Assembly: GCF_016908015.1 (NCBI RefSeq)
Contig: NZ_JAFBDB010000001.1
Coordinates: 496,001 to 560,000, forward strand
Direction: 5' to 3'
DNA: 64,000 nucleotides
DNA from: Clostridium pascui
GTDB lineage: Bacteria; Bacillota; Clostridia; Clostridiales; Clostridiaceae
Position numbers and translations under genes: made by a program
In this document: piece after piece, positions 8,559-17,883 of the stretch
How the letters are laid out: each line of letters starts with the position of its first letter
How positions within the stretch are numbered: position 1 is the first letter of the stretch
The notes under the pieces: generated by a model
Seen by the model: the letters and a program-made list of their open reading frames with translations, nothing else
Databases searched by the model: none
Told to the model about the DNA's origin: nothing

Positions 8559-9041
8559 TTACCTCCTCTTATTGGCTAATAATATTGCTTCAATAAGATC
8601 TTCTTTCTTGCTAAACTTAATTTGTTTTTTGGTCAATGATATGTTTTTAAGTTCTCTTGCTATGGTTCTAAGTTTAGTTACTTTAAATTTTTCAAGCTCT
8701 TCTCGAGATATATAAAACTTATACTTAGTCTCTGATTTCACTTCTTTGTTTTCTTTATCAGGATTTTTTTTACCCAGTAGTATATCCCATACTTCATCAT
8801 AAGCTCTCGCAATAACATGGGTATTACGAAGAACTCCAAGCCTATCTACAGCAATAGCAGAAGCTCCAACTGCTGCCTTTACAGATGCTACATCTCCAGA
8901 AATTACTATGGTAACAATACCACCTTTAACAAACTCACAGCTTACTAATTGAACATTTGCAGTTTTTAACGCTACATCAAGGGCTTCAACAGCTCCAATG
9001 AAACCATAGGTTTCAATTAACCCTAATGTGGATTTCTTCAT
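8559..9041 (-). CDS. BMC shell protein with C-terminal SAP-like domain (EutK-like)
   Basis: About 160 residues. Residues 1-92 are a BMC domain (LGLIETYGFIGAVEALDVALKTANVQL...GGIVTIVISGDVASVKAAVGASAIA). After a charged linker comes ~45 residues with a helix-extended-helix pattern (LEKFKVTKLRTIARELKNI then KEDLIEAILLANK), like SAP or Rho-N nucleic-acid-binding modules. Enteric EutK also joins a BMC domain to a C-terminal nucleic-acid-binding-like fold. The ATG at 9041 follows GGA and is preferred over a TTG at 9053. It overlaps neither neighbour and is tightly packed between eutL and eutE. Confidence 0.88.
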   Translation of the reverse strand: MKKSTLGLIETYGFIGAVEALDVALKTANVQLVSCEFVKGGIVTIVISGDVASVKAAVGASAIAVDRLGVLRNTHVIARAYDEVWDILLGKKNPDKENKEVKSETKYKFYISREELEKFKVTKLRTIARELKNISLTKKQIKFSKKEDLIEAILLANKRR

Positions 9042-9055
9042 AAATATTTCCAAAC

Positions 9056-9712
9056 TTAATACTCTGTAGGATTTTCAGCTACAAATTTAACTGCTGCTGC
9101 AAAAGCTTCACAAGCTGCTTTACATGCTGATTGACTTCCTGTTAGTAATCCACCACCAAAGTTTGTTTCTGATGGTGGCCCAAAGAAAGCTTTAAGTTCT
9201 ACTGCAGCAGCTTTCATTGCAGCATCCAAAGCGTACATAGCTTCAAGTGGTGGTGCAATTAAGTAAGCTATAGCTTCTCCTTCTTTAATTCCTGCTGTTT
9301 TAGAAAGATATGAGCCTGTTCTTGATATACAATGTGCATAATAAACTACGCTGTCATCTTCATTGGCACTATAGAAGGAAGCTACTCCACTTTGTATAAG
9401 GTCTACTGCTGCATTTAATCCACTTCTGATTTCTGCTGGGCTTGGACCTGCAAGTATTCCTATAACCTCTCCAGCAAGCTTAGTATTAGCATTGGCTGCT
9501 CCACCATAAAGTGATCTTCCATACACCACTTCAACTTCAGCAGCTTTTGTAGCTTCATCAAGTGCAGTGTAGGTAACATCATCGCTGTCGGCAGTAATTA
9601 TTCCTATACTCTTATGCTCTGGTTTTAAGTCTAATTGTTTAGCCATATCGGCGTTAATATTTGGAATTATCTTAACGCTTAATACCGATGCGCGAAGCTG
9701 ATCATTTTTCAT
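9056..9712 (-). CDS. eutL: Trimeric BMC shell protein EutL
   Basis: A 218-residue tandem circularly permuted BMC-T protein matching EutL: LRASVLSVKIIPNINADMAKQL at the N-terminus, EVVYGRSLYGGAANANTKLAGEVIGILAGPSPAEI, YYAHCISRTGSYLS, FFGPPSETNFGGGLLTGSQSACKAACEAF. EutL trimers carry a gated central pore for larger substrates or cofactors. It follows eutC by 17 nt with AGGGGG before its ATG. Confidence 0.96.
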   Translation of the reverse strand: MKNDQLRASVLSVKIIPNINADMAKQLDLKPEHKSIGIITADSDDVTYTALDEATKAAEVEVVYGRSLYGGAANANTKLAGEVIGILAGPSPAEIRSGLNAAVDLIQSGVASFYSANEDDSVVYYAHCISRTGSYLSKTAGIKEGEAIAYLIAPPLEAMYALDAAMKAAAVELKAFFGPPSETNFGGGLLTGSQSACKAACEAFAAAVKFVAENPTEY

Positions 9713-9729
9713 TTTTATTTCCCCCTATA

Positions 9730-10617
9730 TTATAGTTTTAAATCTAATCCACTTGCTTTTTTCTCCAACATTAATTTGATAATATCCGCAATATATGCAC
9801 CAGCTTCAACAGAAGGTGTACCACCTTTGTGGATATTGGATACAACGGTTCTTCTTGACTCAGGCATACCAACAGTACCTTTATATGCAATATAGGCACT
9901 CATACTCTCAGCTGTAACAAGGCCTGGTCTCTCTCCTATCAGTACACAAGTTACATCTGCACCTATTTCTTCAGAGATAACATCCATGGCTCCAACTCTT
10001 CCAAACTTAACAAAGAATGGTGTTCCCACGGAAATTCCATATACCTTTAATCCTTGAATTAAAGCTGGTAAAATATCTTTTGCATTAGCTTCAATAGCTT
10101 TTGAACTTAGTCCATCAGATACATATATTTGAACTTGTGGTTTTTTTGCAAATGAATTTAACTTAGTTAATTCTTCATTGGCTATCTGTCTTCCAAGATC
10201 TGGTCTTGTGATAAACTCGTCCTTAGAATTGCATTTAGTTTGAATGGTTATTAAATTTATTTCATTTAATAAATCTTCATTAACATCTGTGAAGACTGAA
10301 TCCTGAGCAGATGCATGATCTGCTCTGAACCTTAACATAGTCTCAGTTTTATATCTTGCTCCAGCTCTTCCAATGCCTAATCTTGCTGGAGTATGACTTT
10401 TCATTTTTATATATCCTTCTCTATCAGTTGGATCTTCAATTAAAAGAGTATTTTTTATATCAACTTCAGTAATATCTGGGATCATTTCATCTAAATCAAC
10501 TATGCTTTTCTCATTTAAAACATTTATAACATTTTCTGCAGTAGCAACTCCTTGCTTTGTTGTCATTTCAACTAAAACTTGTTCTACCAGTTTCTTTATA
10601 TCATTTTCTGAAAACAT
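9730..10617 (-). CDS. eutC: Ethanolamine ammonia-lyase small subunit
   Basis: A 295-residue EutC, light chain of the adenosylcobalamin-dependent ammonia-lyase that splits ethanolamine into acetaldehyde and ammonia. Motifs include [57 protein letters not shown]-like sequence, and [20 protein letters not shown]. Residues 1-20 ([20 protein letters not shown]) form the expected encapsulation peptide ahead of a variable linker. 14 nt downstream of eutB, with AGGGGG as ribosome site. Confidence 0.97.
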   Translation of the reverse strand: MFSENDIKKLVEQVLVEMTTKQGVATAENVINVLNEKSIVDLDEMIPDITEVDIKNTLLIEDPTDREGYIKMKSHTPARLGIGRAGARYKTETMLRFRADHASAQDSVFTDVNEDLLNEINLITIQTKCNSKDEFITRPDLGRQIANEELTKLNSFAKKPQVQIYVSDGLSSKAIEANAKDILPALIQGLKVYGISVGTPFFVKFGRVGAMDVISEEIGADVTCVLIGERPGLVTAESMSAYIAYKGTVGMPESRRTVVSNIHKGGTPSVEAGAYIADIIKLMLEKKASGLDLKL

Positions 10618-10631
10618 TTTATTACCCCCTA

Positions 10632-11999
10632 TTATTTCTTAAGAAATACAGATCCATCGCCAGCTTTTCCAGTTAACTTTCCATCTTCCATAAAGCCCCA
10701 TTTCTCAAGCCAAGTCTCAAACTCAGCTATTGGTCTCTTTCCTAGAAGTTCTCTTAATGCTGCAGCCTCGTGGAACCCTGTACATTGGTAATTTAACATT
10801 ATGTCATCTCCATGTGGAATTCCCATGATGTAAGTACACCCAGCAGCGGCAAGTAGTGTTGCGAGGTTTTCTATATCATTTTGGTCTGCTTTCATGTGAT
10901 TTGTGTAGCAAGCGTCACATCCCATTGGAATTCCTGTTAGTTTTCCCATGAAGTGATCCTCAAGACCTGCTCTAATAACCTGTTTGTTATCATATAAATA
11001 CTCAGGACCTATAAATCCAACAACTGTATTAACTATATATGGTTGATATTTTTTTGCAAAGCCATAGCATCTCGCTTCCATAGTTACTTGGTCAGCACCA
11101 AAATTTGCATCTGAGGACAATTCTGATCCTTGTCCAGTTTCAAAATACATAACATTAGGACCTGCTGCCGTACCTTGAGTTAAAGCAAGTTGCCTAGCTT
11201 CTTCAAGCAAACTGCCTGTAATTCCAAAAGCTTCATTTCCCTTTTGAGAACCTGCGATACTTTGGAATATTAAGTCTGTTGGCGCACCTTGTCTTATAGC
11301 TTCCATTTGTGTAGTTACATGAGCTAAAACACAGTTCTGAGTTGGTATTTCATATTTTTGCTTTATTTCCTCAAATTTCTTTAATACTTTGGATACATTA
11401 CCTACTGTATCGTCCACTGGGTTTAATCCTATAACAGCATCCCCAACTCCATAGCTTAGGCCTTCTAATACTGAAGCTATAATTCCATCAATATCATCTG
11501 TTGGATGGTTTGGCTGCAACCTTGCTGATAGCCTTCCAGGTTCTCCAATTGTTGTATTGGCATGGGCTGTAACCTTAATTTTGCTAGCTCCGTAAACTAA
11601 GTCAAGATTAGACATCAGTTTTGCAACCCCTGCAATAACTTCACTTGTTAAACCTCTGCTTATTCTTCTAATATCTACTCCTGTAGTTTTTTCGTCCAAA
11701 ATCCACTCTCTAAGTTCAGAAATTGTCCAATTTTTAATCTCTTCATAAATTTTTTCATTAACTGCATCTTGAATAATTCTTGTAACCTCATCAGTTTCAT
11801 AAGGAACTACTGGGTTATTTCTTAAGTCTGCAACAGTTAAATGACTTAATACAACCTTTGCTGCTACCCTTTCCTGAGCACTTGCAGCTCCTATTCCAGC
11901 TAACTTGTCTCCTGATTTTTCTTCATTTGCTTTTGCTAAAACATCCTTAACATCTTTAAACTGATACGCTTTACCAAACAATTGCGTTTTTAGTATCAT
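10632..11999 (-). CDS. eutB: Ethanolamine ammonia-lyase large subunit
   Basis: EutB (about 455 residues), the catalytic TIM-barrel chain of ethanolamine ammonia-lyase. Seen are [87 protein letters not shown] and [21 protein letters not shown], all diagnostic. The ATG at 11999 has GAGGAG 8 nt upstream; the GTG at 12008 is too close. It is 22 nt after eutA and is the enzyme core of the pathway. Confidence 0.98.
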   Translation of the reverse strand: MILKTQLFGKAYQFKDVKDVLAKANEEKSGDKLAGIGAASAQERVAAKVVLSHLTVADLRNNPVVPYETDEVTRIIQDAVNEKIYEEIKNWTISELREWILDEKTTGVDIRRISRGLTSEVIAGVAKLMSNLDLVYGASKIKVTAHANTTIGEPGRLSARLQPNHPTDDIDGIIASVLEGLSYGVGDAVIGLNPVDDTVGNVSKVLKKFEEIKQKYEIPTQNCVLAHVTTQMEAIRQGAPTDLIFQSIAGSQKGNEAFGITGSLLEEARQLALTQGTAAGPNVMYFETGQGSELSSDANFGADQVTMEARCYGFAKKYQPYIVNTVVGFIGPEYLYDNKQVIRAGLEDHFMGKLTGIPMGCDACYTNHMKADQNDIENLATLLAAAGCTYIMGIPHGDDIMLNYQCTGFHEAAALRELLGKRPIAEFETWLEKWGFMEDGKLTGKAGDGSVFLKK

Positions 12000-12021
12000 T
12001 TTGTTCACTCCTCTACTATAA

Positions 12022-13452
12022 TTATGAGTTGAAGACCAATGTTTTTATAACTACTGGCACAACTTTTCCGTTAACCAGTGGCTTACCAATATCAATGTAG
12101 TCGCCATTTTGGACCTTAATATTATCAATACAAACTACATCATTACTCTTATTTAACAGATGATAAATAGTTTGTCCTAAGACCTTTGCTATATCGTTTT
12201 CAACTATGAGAATTATTGGATAATGCCTTTTTAAAAGTTCAGGCATCCCATTTATCACTGCTGTAGCAAGTCTTTGCACCTCATTAAAACTTGGACTTTT
12301 TAGTCCTTTTATCGCAACTGCTACCTGCTGCTTTTCATTTTCTAAATCAAACCACTTAATCTTTTCTTTTATTTTATCTTCTACATTTTTAAAGTTTAAT
12401 TCATCTTCATTAGAAAGCTTCAAAATGGGAAGATTTTTCATAGGAAATATATCCTCAGTGTAAGTTATAGTACTTCCGCTAATATCAGTAGTATGTGAAC
12501 CAGCTCCTACAACAGTAGCCCTAATAGTTTCTGTGGCTGCTTTTACTGTTAGCTTCCTTACTAAATTTGACCTAGATATTTCCTCTCCAAGAATTATGCC
12601 AATATCTCCATATTTAAATGGATCTGCGTAATCATCTTTATATACATAATCAGCTACTCCCCCAGAAAAAGTGATATATTTTATGTTATATCCATCTTTG
12701 ATGCCCTTATTGGTTAGTATTTCCTCATACATCGTCGTTCTTGTTTTGACTGAAACTGCTTCTTCTAAAATTTGTGCCATTGCCTTTGCAATTTTTCTTA
12801 TTTTAACCAAGTCTGCAATCTGCCCAATTTCTATTTGTATTCCTATACTTTCCGCTAACTTTTTAACTTTAGAATAGATATAGTGAATTTTTTTTGTTTC
12901 TGGATCTATTTTTATAAGTCTTCCACCTATATCTAAGCATCCTGTATCAATCGTTTCACCATTTTTAAATAGGACTATATTAGAGGTTCCACCACCTACG
13001 TCTATATTTACTACATAGGCATTTTCCTCGTATGATATCTTATCTGCACCAGCTCCTCTCCCAGCAATAATGGATTCAAGATCTGGACCTGCAGTGGCTA
13101 CAACGAAGTCTCCTGCAAATCCACTTAAATTTTGTAGTACTTCGTTTGCATTTTCTTTTCGGGCTGTTTCTCCTGTTATAATTACTGCTCCAGTTTTAAC
13201 ATCTTTTGGAGTAACTTTAGCTCTTTTGTATTCAAGCTCAATGATTTCTCTAACCTTATTACCATCAATTTTTGTTTGAGTCACAAGTGGAGTAAAATGA
13301 ATATTACTTCTATAGATAATTTCTTTATCTACAATCTTAATTCTAGGTACAGAAAAACTGCTTGCAGTATTTTCAATTGTTATATGACTAAATACCAACT
13401 GTGTAGTTGAAGTCCCAATATCAATACCCACGCTTAATATTTTTTCCTGCAC
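12022..13452 (-). CDS. eutA: Ethanolamine ammonia-lyase reactivase EutA
   Basis: EutA (about 476 residues), an actin-like ATPase that exchanges damaged cobalamin out of EutBC. The ATPase phosphate loops are visible: VGIDIGTSTTQLVFS at the N-terminus and VVNIDVGGGTSNIVLFKNGE at ~150-170, with FSGGVADYVY near 265. The GTG at 13452 is preferred, since AGAGGTG lies six bases upstream; the GTG at 13461 is part of that ribosome site. It is the first gene after an ANTAR-type leader, so the lyase block is controlled separately from eutVW. Confidence 0.94.
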   Translation of the reverse strand: MQEKILSVGIDIGTSTTQLVFSHITIENTASSFSVPRIKIVDKEIIYRSNIHFTPLVTQTKIDGNKVREIIELEYKRAKVTPKDVKTGAVIITGETARKENANEVLQNLSGFAGDFVVATAGPDLESIIAGRGAGADKISYEENAYVVNIDVGGGTSNIVLFKNGETIDTGCLDIGGRLIKIDPETKKIHYIYSKVKKLAESIGIQIEIGQIADLVKIRKIAKAMAQILEEAVSVKTRTTMYEEILTNKGIKDGYNIKYITFSGGVADYVYKDDYADPFKYGDIGIILGEEISRSNLVRKLTVKAATETIRATVVGAGSHTTDISGSTITYTEDIFPMKNLPILKLSNEDELNFKNVEDKIKEKIKWFDLENEKQQVAVAIKGLKSPSFNEVQRLATAVINGMPELLKRHYPIILIVENDIAKVLGQTIYHLLNKSNDVVCIDNIKVQNGDYIDIGKPLVNGKVVPVVIKTLVFNS

Positions 13453-13480
13453 TCTTATCACCTCTTTTCAATCATGTATA

Positions 13481-13579
13481 AAAGCCCAGAATATATATTT
13501 TTCAGTAGTCAATAATATAACTACTAAAAAATAATTACTCTGGGCTTCATTGCCAATTCTTAAGCACATCATCGTGCTT
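13481..13579 (-). promoter_or_regulatory. EutV (ANTAR) dual-hairpin antitermination leader of eutA
   Basis: P1 is AAGCAC-GATGAT-GTGCTT (13562-13579). P2 is GGC-AATGAA-GCC (13543-13554); its hexaloop has A1 and G4 as known ANTAR targets do. The 3' side of P2 is also the 5' arm of a long terminator (TCTGGGCTT / AAGCCCAGA, 13481-13547, with an inner AGTAGT/ACTACT stem). P1 has G rather than A at loop position 1. It lies between eutW and eutA. Confidence 0.85.
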
Positions 13580-13584
13580 GTTAT

Positions 13585-14991
13585 CTAGTTTTTAAAATCA
13601 AATACTACTTTCGTCCCCTCATTATTTGAATATATATTTAAATTGCCTTCTAATTTATCATGAACCAAGCTTCTTACAATCATTAATCCAAGGCTGTTTT
13701 TAGATACTTTGTCAACATTAAATCCAATTCCATTGTCAATTATTGAAACCGTAGGATAAGTATTACTCTGTTCAATAATAACTGAAATTTCCCCTTCACT
13801 TCTCCCTTGAAAGGCATGCTTAATGGAATTTTGAATTATTTCATTTATAACTAAAGCTGTAGATGTTGCCTTATCAGAACTAATTCTGATATCATCACCT
13901 AAAATATTAATATTGAAATTAGTATTATCTCTTTTCTCAAAACTTACCATGCTGCATCTTATCCTATTTATAACTTCTTTTATATTAACTTCATCAATAC
14001 CTTGCTTTGCAAGAATCTCATGGGTTGCTGCAATGCTTAATATCCTATTTATGCTTTCATTTACAGCATTTTGAAACTCTTCACTAGCTATTCTTCTAGA
14101 TTGAAGTCTTAAAAGGCTTGCAATGGTTTGAAGATTATTCTTAACTCTATGATGAATCTCCTTTATAGCTACTGATTTTAAAATCAATTCCTTTTCCTTT
14201 TGTTTCATGTCTGTCACATCTTTAATAATTACAACTAAATTTAAAGCCTTACTACTTTGTACTATATGCTTTATCTGAAGACACATACCTGCTATTTCAA
14301 GCTCATGTACATCAATACTATTACTTGAAATAATGTCTTTAAACAACAAATTTGCCACTGACAAATTTGAAAAACTCATCCCTAGGATATCTTCATTATA
14401 ACCAAGCTTCTTATAAAGCAAGTCTGCTCCAGGGTTTTTAAATTTTAGTATTCCATCTTCATCAAAAATTAAAATAGCTTCATTAATATAGTAGGCTATA
14501 TAACTATCCTTTTCAAATTTTTCAGTAATTTGGCTAGTTAATTCTTCATTTGCTTCTGCAAGTATTTCTATTTTTCTATCATTATCTAAGTTTTCTGTTA
14601 CATCTTTTTCAATTATTAATATTGCGATAACTTTATCTTCATTATTTCTTATTGGTTCTACACTTTGTTTAACTTTAATATGCTCTTGAGTTATTCCTTT
14701 TATATTTCTACCAGGCATACCAATATCAATAGCCCTTAAAACTGCAGGTTCATTTCGTCTTATAGCAAGTTTTCCAACTACCTTTTCCTTATATAATGAG
14801 ACTTGATTGCTAGGCTTTGCTTCTGCTACTACAATTGCTTCATCGTTATGTGATGTAGGACAATCTATAAAAACATCACTCCCAGTAGAATCAGCAATAA
14901 ATTGAATGGTTTTAGCTATATTTTCAATAATATTTATATCTTCGTTATTTAAATTTGTATACTTAAAACATAATTCTCTTAATTCACTCAT
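13585..14991 (-). CDS. eutW: Ethanolamine sensor histidine kinase EutW
   Basis: Soluble kinase (about 468 residues) without membrane segments. The N-terminal ~110 residues are a sensor domain typical of EutW (FIADSTGSDVFIDCPTSHNDEAIVVAEAKPS), followed by a PAS-like domain (~155-250). The HisKA_2/HATPase core has IHHRVKNNLQTIASLLRLQSRR with the phospho-His and IDNGIGFNVDK plus GLMIVRSLV for ATP binding. It phosphorylates EutV in response to ethanolamine. Start could be 14997 or 14991; the latter sits better behind AATAGG. Confidence 0.93.
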   Translation of the reverse strand: MSELRELCFKYTNLNNEDINIIENIAKTIQFIADSTGSDVFIDCPTSHNDEAIVVAEAKPSNQVSLYKEKVVGKLAIRRNEPAVLRAIDIGMPGRNIKGITQEHIKVKQSVEPIRNNEDKVIAILIIEKDVTENLDNDRKIEILAEANEELTSQITEKFEKDSYIAYYINEAILIFDEDGILKFKNPGADLLYKKLGYNEDILGMSFSNLSVANLLFKDIISSNSIDVHELEIAGMCLQIKHIVQSSKALNLVVIIKDVTDMKQKEKELILKSVAIKEIHHRVKNNLQTIASLLRLQSRRIASEEFQNAVNESINRILSIAATHEILAKQGIDEVNIKEVINRIRCSMVSFEKRDNTNFNINILGDDIRISSDKATSTALVINEIIQNSIKHAFQGRSEGEISVIIEQSNTYPTVSIIDNGIGFNVDKVSKNSLGLMIVRSLVHDKLEGNLNIYSNNEGTKVVFDFKN

Positions 14992-15027
14992 TTTCATACC
15001 TATTTAGCCTTATTTATTATAATATAA

Positions 15028-15606
15028 TTAAACACCATCTATGCTCATAATTATTATTTCAGAGATATGTTCCATAGAAACTCTTTTTTTCATACTTAAA
15101 TTTCTAATCATTGAATAAGCCTCCTCTTCTGTTATCCCTTGTTGATTCATTAAAATCCCCTTAGCTCTTTCAATTACTTTTCTACCCTCAAGTTTCTTTT
15201 GAACACTCGCTATATTAGCTTTCATTTGTTTTATTTCTAATGATTTACCTAATGCAACTTCCAGTGCAGGTATTAAAGATTTATTATCTAAGGGCTTGAC
15301 CAAGTATCCTATAACCCCTGCCTTTTTAGCTTTTTCAATAAAATTTGCATCACTATAGGCACTTAAGAGAATAATACCATCTGCAAGTCCTTCTTGAATA
15401 ATTATTTTAGAAGCGTTTATGCCATCTAATAGAGACATTTTGATATCCATAATTACGATATTGGGTAAATGCTTTTTGCACATTTCTATGGCGTCAAATC
15501 CGTCTGAAGCTTCTCCTACCACCTCGTAGCCTGCCTCTTCTAACATTTCCCTAACATCCATTCTTGTAATAGGTTCATCATCGACTATCACAATTTTCTT
15601 GCTCAT
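15028..15606 (-). CDS. eutV: ANTAR-domain response regulator / antiterminator EutV
   Basis: A 192-residue regulator. The receiver domain spans 1-120 with acidic pocket D9/D10 (KIVIVDDEP), phospho-acceptor D54 (VIMDIKM) and the YLVKPL lysine. A coiled linker leads to the ANTAR RNA-binding domain (ERAKGILMNQQGITEEEAY...). Phosphorylated EutV dimers bind paired hexaloop hairpins and stop terminator formation; three such leaders occur in this locus. The start at 15606 (GAGGGG then ATG) gives the normal length; the upstream open frame to 15660 has no ribosome site. Confidence 0.96.
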   Translation of the reverse strand: MSKKIVIVDDEPITRMDVREMLEEAGYEVVGEASDGFDAIEMCKKHLPNIVIMDIKMSLLDGINASKIIIQEGLADGIILLSAYSDANFIEKAKKAGVIGYLVKPLDNKSLIPALEVALGKSLEIKQMKANIASVQKKLEGRKVIERAKGILMNQQGITEEEAYSMIRNLSMKKRVSMEHISEIIIMSIDGV

Positions 15607-15691
15607 GCGTACCCCTCTTCTAGAAATAATAAAGCTAATCTTAAAATTTATTATTTCCAAATATATATAAGCGTTTATTAGTTTTGAACAT

Positions 15692-15767
15692 AAAAGCTCC
15701 TAAAAATAACATTATTGTATTTTTAGAAGCTTCATTGCTCTACCTTAATTTGTTCGCCATTGAACAA
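15692..15767 (-). promoter_or_regulatory. EutV (ANTAR) dual-hairpin antitermination leader of eutV
   Basis: P1 is TTGTTC-AATGGC-GAACAA (15750-15767) and P2 is GAGC-AATGAA-GCTT (15725-15741). Both hexaloops have A1 and G4. The 3' side of P2 forms the 5' arm of a ~15-bp terminator hairpin (15692-15732; AAGCTTCTAAAAAT on the minus strand) ending in a short UUUU. This makes eutVW expression autoregulated. Confidence 0.9.
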
Positions 15768-15788
15768 TATTTACCAATTTATAATTTA

Positions 15789-15817
15789 ATTATATATACT
15801 ATTTGAGGCACTGTCAA
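15789..15817 (-). promoter_or_regulatory. Sigma-A promoter of eutVW
   Basis: On the minus strand TTGACA, a 17-nt spacer, and TATAAT: consensus elements with ideal spacing, about 20 nt upstream of the P1 hairpin. A strong constitutive start gated by the leader terminator is the expected logic for EutV control. Confidence 0.9.
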
Positions 15818-15914
15818 TATAATCCTATTGATTATTTTGAAAATTATATATATTTGTGAATTCAAAACCAATACGTTCATTTTTTGTAATTATATAAGTA
15901 GACAATTAATAGTG

Positions 15915-16463
15915 TTAGATCAGCATTTTTCTAAAGTTAGGATGTGGAGATGGGATTACTATATGATTTACTATATTGCCAGTTTCTTTTATTGCATTTA
16001 CTCCAGCCTCAACTGAAGCGCTTACATCAGAAACATCACCAGTCATTATTACATAGGATTTACCACCAATACCTGAACCTAATCTTATCTCAACTAGTTC
16101 GACTCCTGCAGCTTTTACACTTGCATCAGCTGCTACTATTAAAGAAGCAATTGCGAAGCTTTCAATTACTCCTATTGCTTGAATCTGATTTGTATTTGAT
16201 GTACCAGCGATGGCTGGAAAAATTTGCTCATCCACATTAGGAATAATCAAATCGTCAATAACAAATTCTCCACCTAAATACTTTCCTGATTTTATGGAGT
16301 TTTCAACAGCTGATACATCCCCATGTACAAGAGTTATATATTTTCCTGGACAGGTAGCTGTGGAAATTACTACCTCTACATTAGCTGTTTTCAACATATT
16401 ATCTGCAACTTCTATACCCTTGGCTATGCTATTTAATTCTATTAATCCAATTGCCCTTAGCAC
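15915..16463 (-). CDS. pduT: PduT-like tandem BMC shell protein with Fe-S cysteine
   Basis: A 182-residue protein with two BMC domains (LRAIGLIELNSIAKGIEVADNMLKTANVEV... and IQAIGVIESFAIASLIVAADASVKAAGVEL). The pore-loop TATCPGKYITLVHGD puts a cysteine at residue 38, the position that binds a [4Fe-4S] cluster in the centre of PduT trimers. Its partner just upstream is a PduS/RnfC-like flavo-Fe-S protein, so the pair probably moves electrons across the shell. It is the last gene of the first eut transcription block, ~150 nt before the eutV promoter. Confidence 0.93.
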   Translation of the reverse strand: MLRAIGLIELNSIAKGIEVADNMLKTANVEVVISTATCPGKYITLVHGDVSAVENSIKSGKYLGGEFVIDDLIIPNVDEQIFPAIAGTSNTNQIQAIGVIESFAIASLIVAADASVKAAGVELVEIRLGSGIGGKSYVIMTGDVSDVSASVEAGVNAIKETGNIVNHIVIPSPHPNFRKMLI

Positions 16464-16476
16464 TCTCTCACCCCCG

Positions 16477-17802
16477 TTATTCTACTTCAATTATTATCTC
16501 ATGGGAATTAACTGAAGTAATTACGCCTGAAATACTTGCATGAATATTAGAACCCAATTTTTGTTCATCAACCTTAGCTATTAGCTCACCTTCTATTACA
16601 CTTTGTCTCTCCGAAACAACAGCAGTAGCTGGTGCTCCTATATGCTGCTTTAATGATATAACTACCTTAGAAGGTTTATATTCATAATCATTTAAAGGTG
16701 CATCACGATCATATTTTTTTATATCCAGTCTTTGAATTAGTCTTTTTACTGGTATTTTTCTATATTCCATCATAGGTGCCGCTTCATAGTTTTTACCACT
16801 GTTATCAATCTTAACTCCTGCTTTACCAAGCTCTTGTTTAATCATTACATTTATTTTTCTTGGAGATAAGCCATTTGGACATGAATACAGCTCACAAATT
16901 CCGCACTCCGAGCACCCTAGGGCTGTTTTTAAGCCTAAAAAATCCGAAAGCCCATAGTTTACAACTCTCATTACTCTATGAGGTTTTATATCATGACCTA
17001 ATAAATTTCTAGGACATAAATCAGTACATCTTGAGCACTGTATGCATGCAGTTTTTGATTGCTTTAGTCTCTGGTCAATACTCATGATTTTTTTCCTAAT
17101 CAATGAATGATTTTTGTCTAATAAAATTATAGCCTTTGTTGTTTTAGTTATATGTTCGTTAAAGTCAAAAACTACCTTTCCCATCATAGGGCCGCCATCT
17201 ATTAAAACTTTTCCTTGAGTATTGTCTATGCCACAAATCTTTAAAGCCTCCTTGTAACTAATTCCTATGGGTAACCTATAGGTTGCAGGGTTTGATACTT
17301 CACCTGTAATTGTCACAAATGTTTTAGTAACAGGATTTCCTTTAGTTGCATTAAATGCATTTAGCACAGTTTCTACATTGGTCACAATACATCCTACATT
17401 TAAAGGAATTCCCCCTTGCGGTACTACTCTATTTATAACCTCGTTCACCATTACCTGCTCATCACCAGCAGGATAAAAGTCCCTTAGTTTAAAAATCTCT
17501 ATGTTGTCATATTGAGTTAATTCTTTGCTTAGCTTATCTATTATGTGAGCATGTTTCTCTTTTATTGCTATATATCCTTTTTTTGCCTCAGTTTGTTTAA
17601 TAATAAGATTGAATCCCTCTAATAATTCCTTTGTATAATGTATTAGTATTTGCTGATCAACTCTTATTAGTGGTTCGCATTCTGCAGCATTAACAATAAC
17701 ATATTCACACTTTGCTGATAATTTTACATGGGATGGAAAGCCAGCACCCCCGGCGCCGACTAAACCGCATTCCTTAATTGAATCAATTAAATTATTCAAC
17801 AT
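16477..17802 (-). CDS. pduS: RnfC/PduS-like Fe-S flavoprotein (cobalamin reductase-type)
   Basis: A 441-residue protein with the RnfC-like NADH/FMN part (VGAGGAGFPSHVKLSAKCEYVIVNAAECEPLI, residues ~11-45; FYPAGDEQVMVNEV) and a bipartite ferredoxin with CIQCSRCTDLCPRN and CSECGICELYSCPNG, two 4Fe-4S sites. Its C-terminal half-barrel matches RnfC/PduS. PduS reduces cob(III)alamin in the Pdu compartment. Here it could feed EutT/EutBC or dispose of NADH. The ATG at 17802 directly follows GGAGGGG and is preferred over an upstream ATG at 17862. Confidence 0.92.
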   Translation of the reverse strand: MLNNLIDSIKECGLVGAGGAGFPSHVKLSAKCEYVIVNAAECEPLIRVDQQILIHYTKELLEGFNLIIKQTEAKKGYIAIKEKHAHIIDKLSKELTQYDNIEIFKLRDFYPAGDEQVMVNEVINRVVPQGGIPLNVGCIVTNVETVLNAFNATKGNPVTKTFVTITGEVSNPATYRLPIGISYKEALKICGIDNTQGKVLIDGGPMMGKVVFDFNEHITKTTKAIILLDKNHSLIRKKIMSIDQRLKQSKTACIQCSRCTDLCPRNLLGHDIKPHRVMRVVNYGLSDFLGLKTALGCSECGICELYSCPNGLSPRKINVMIKQELGKAGVKIDNSGKNYEAAPMMEYRKIPVKRLIQRLDIKKYDRDAPLNDYEYKPSKVVISLKQHIGAPATAVVSERQSVIEGELIAKVDEQKLGSNIHASISGVITSVNSHEIIIEVE

Positions 17803-17883
17803 TTCCCCTCCTGTTCTAAACAGTCTTAATATAATATCTTTAGTAGAAGCTGAACAGCTCACTTAGAAGGTGATTTTATTTTT

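Noticed and set aside
15944-16240. Leu/Gln-rich plus-strand open frame opposite the pduT-like gene
   Set aside because: It is a shadow of the minus-strand BMC gene; low-complexity translation, no ribosome site.
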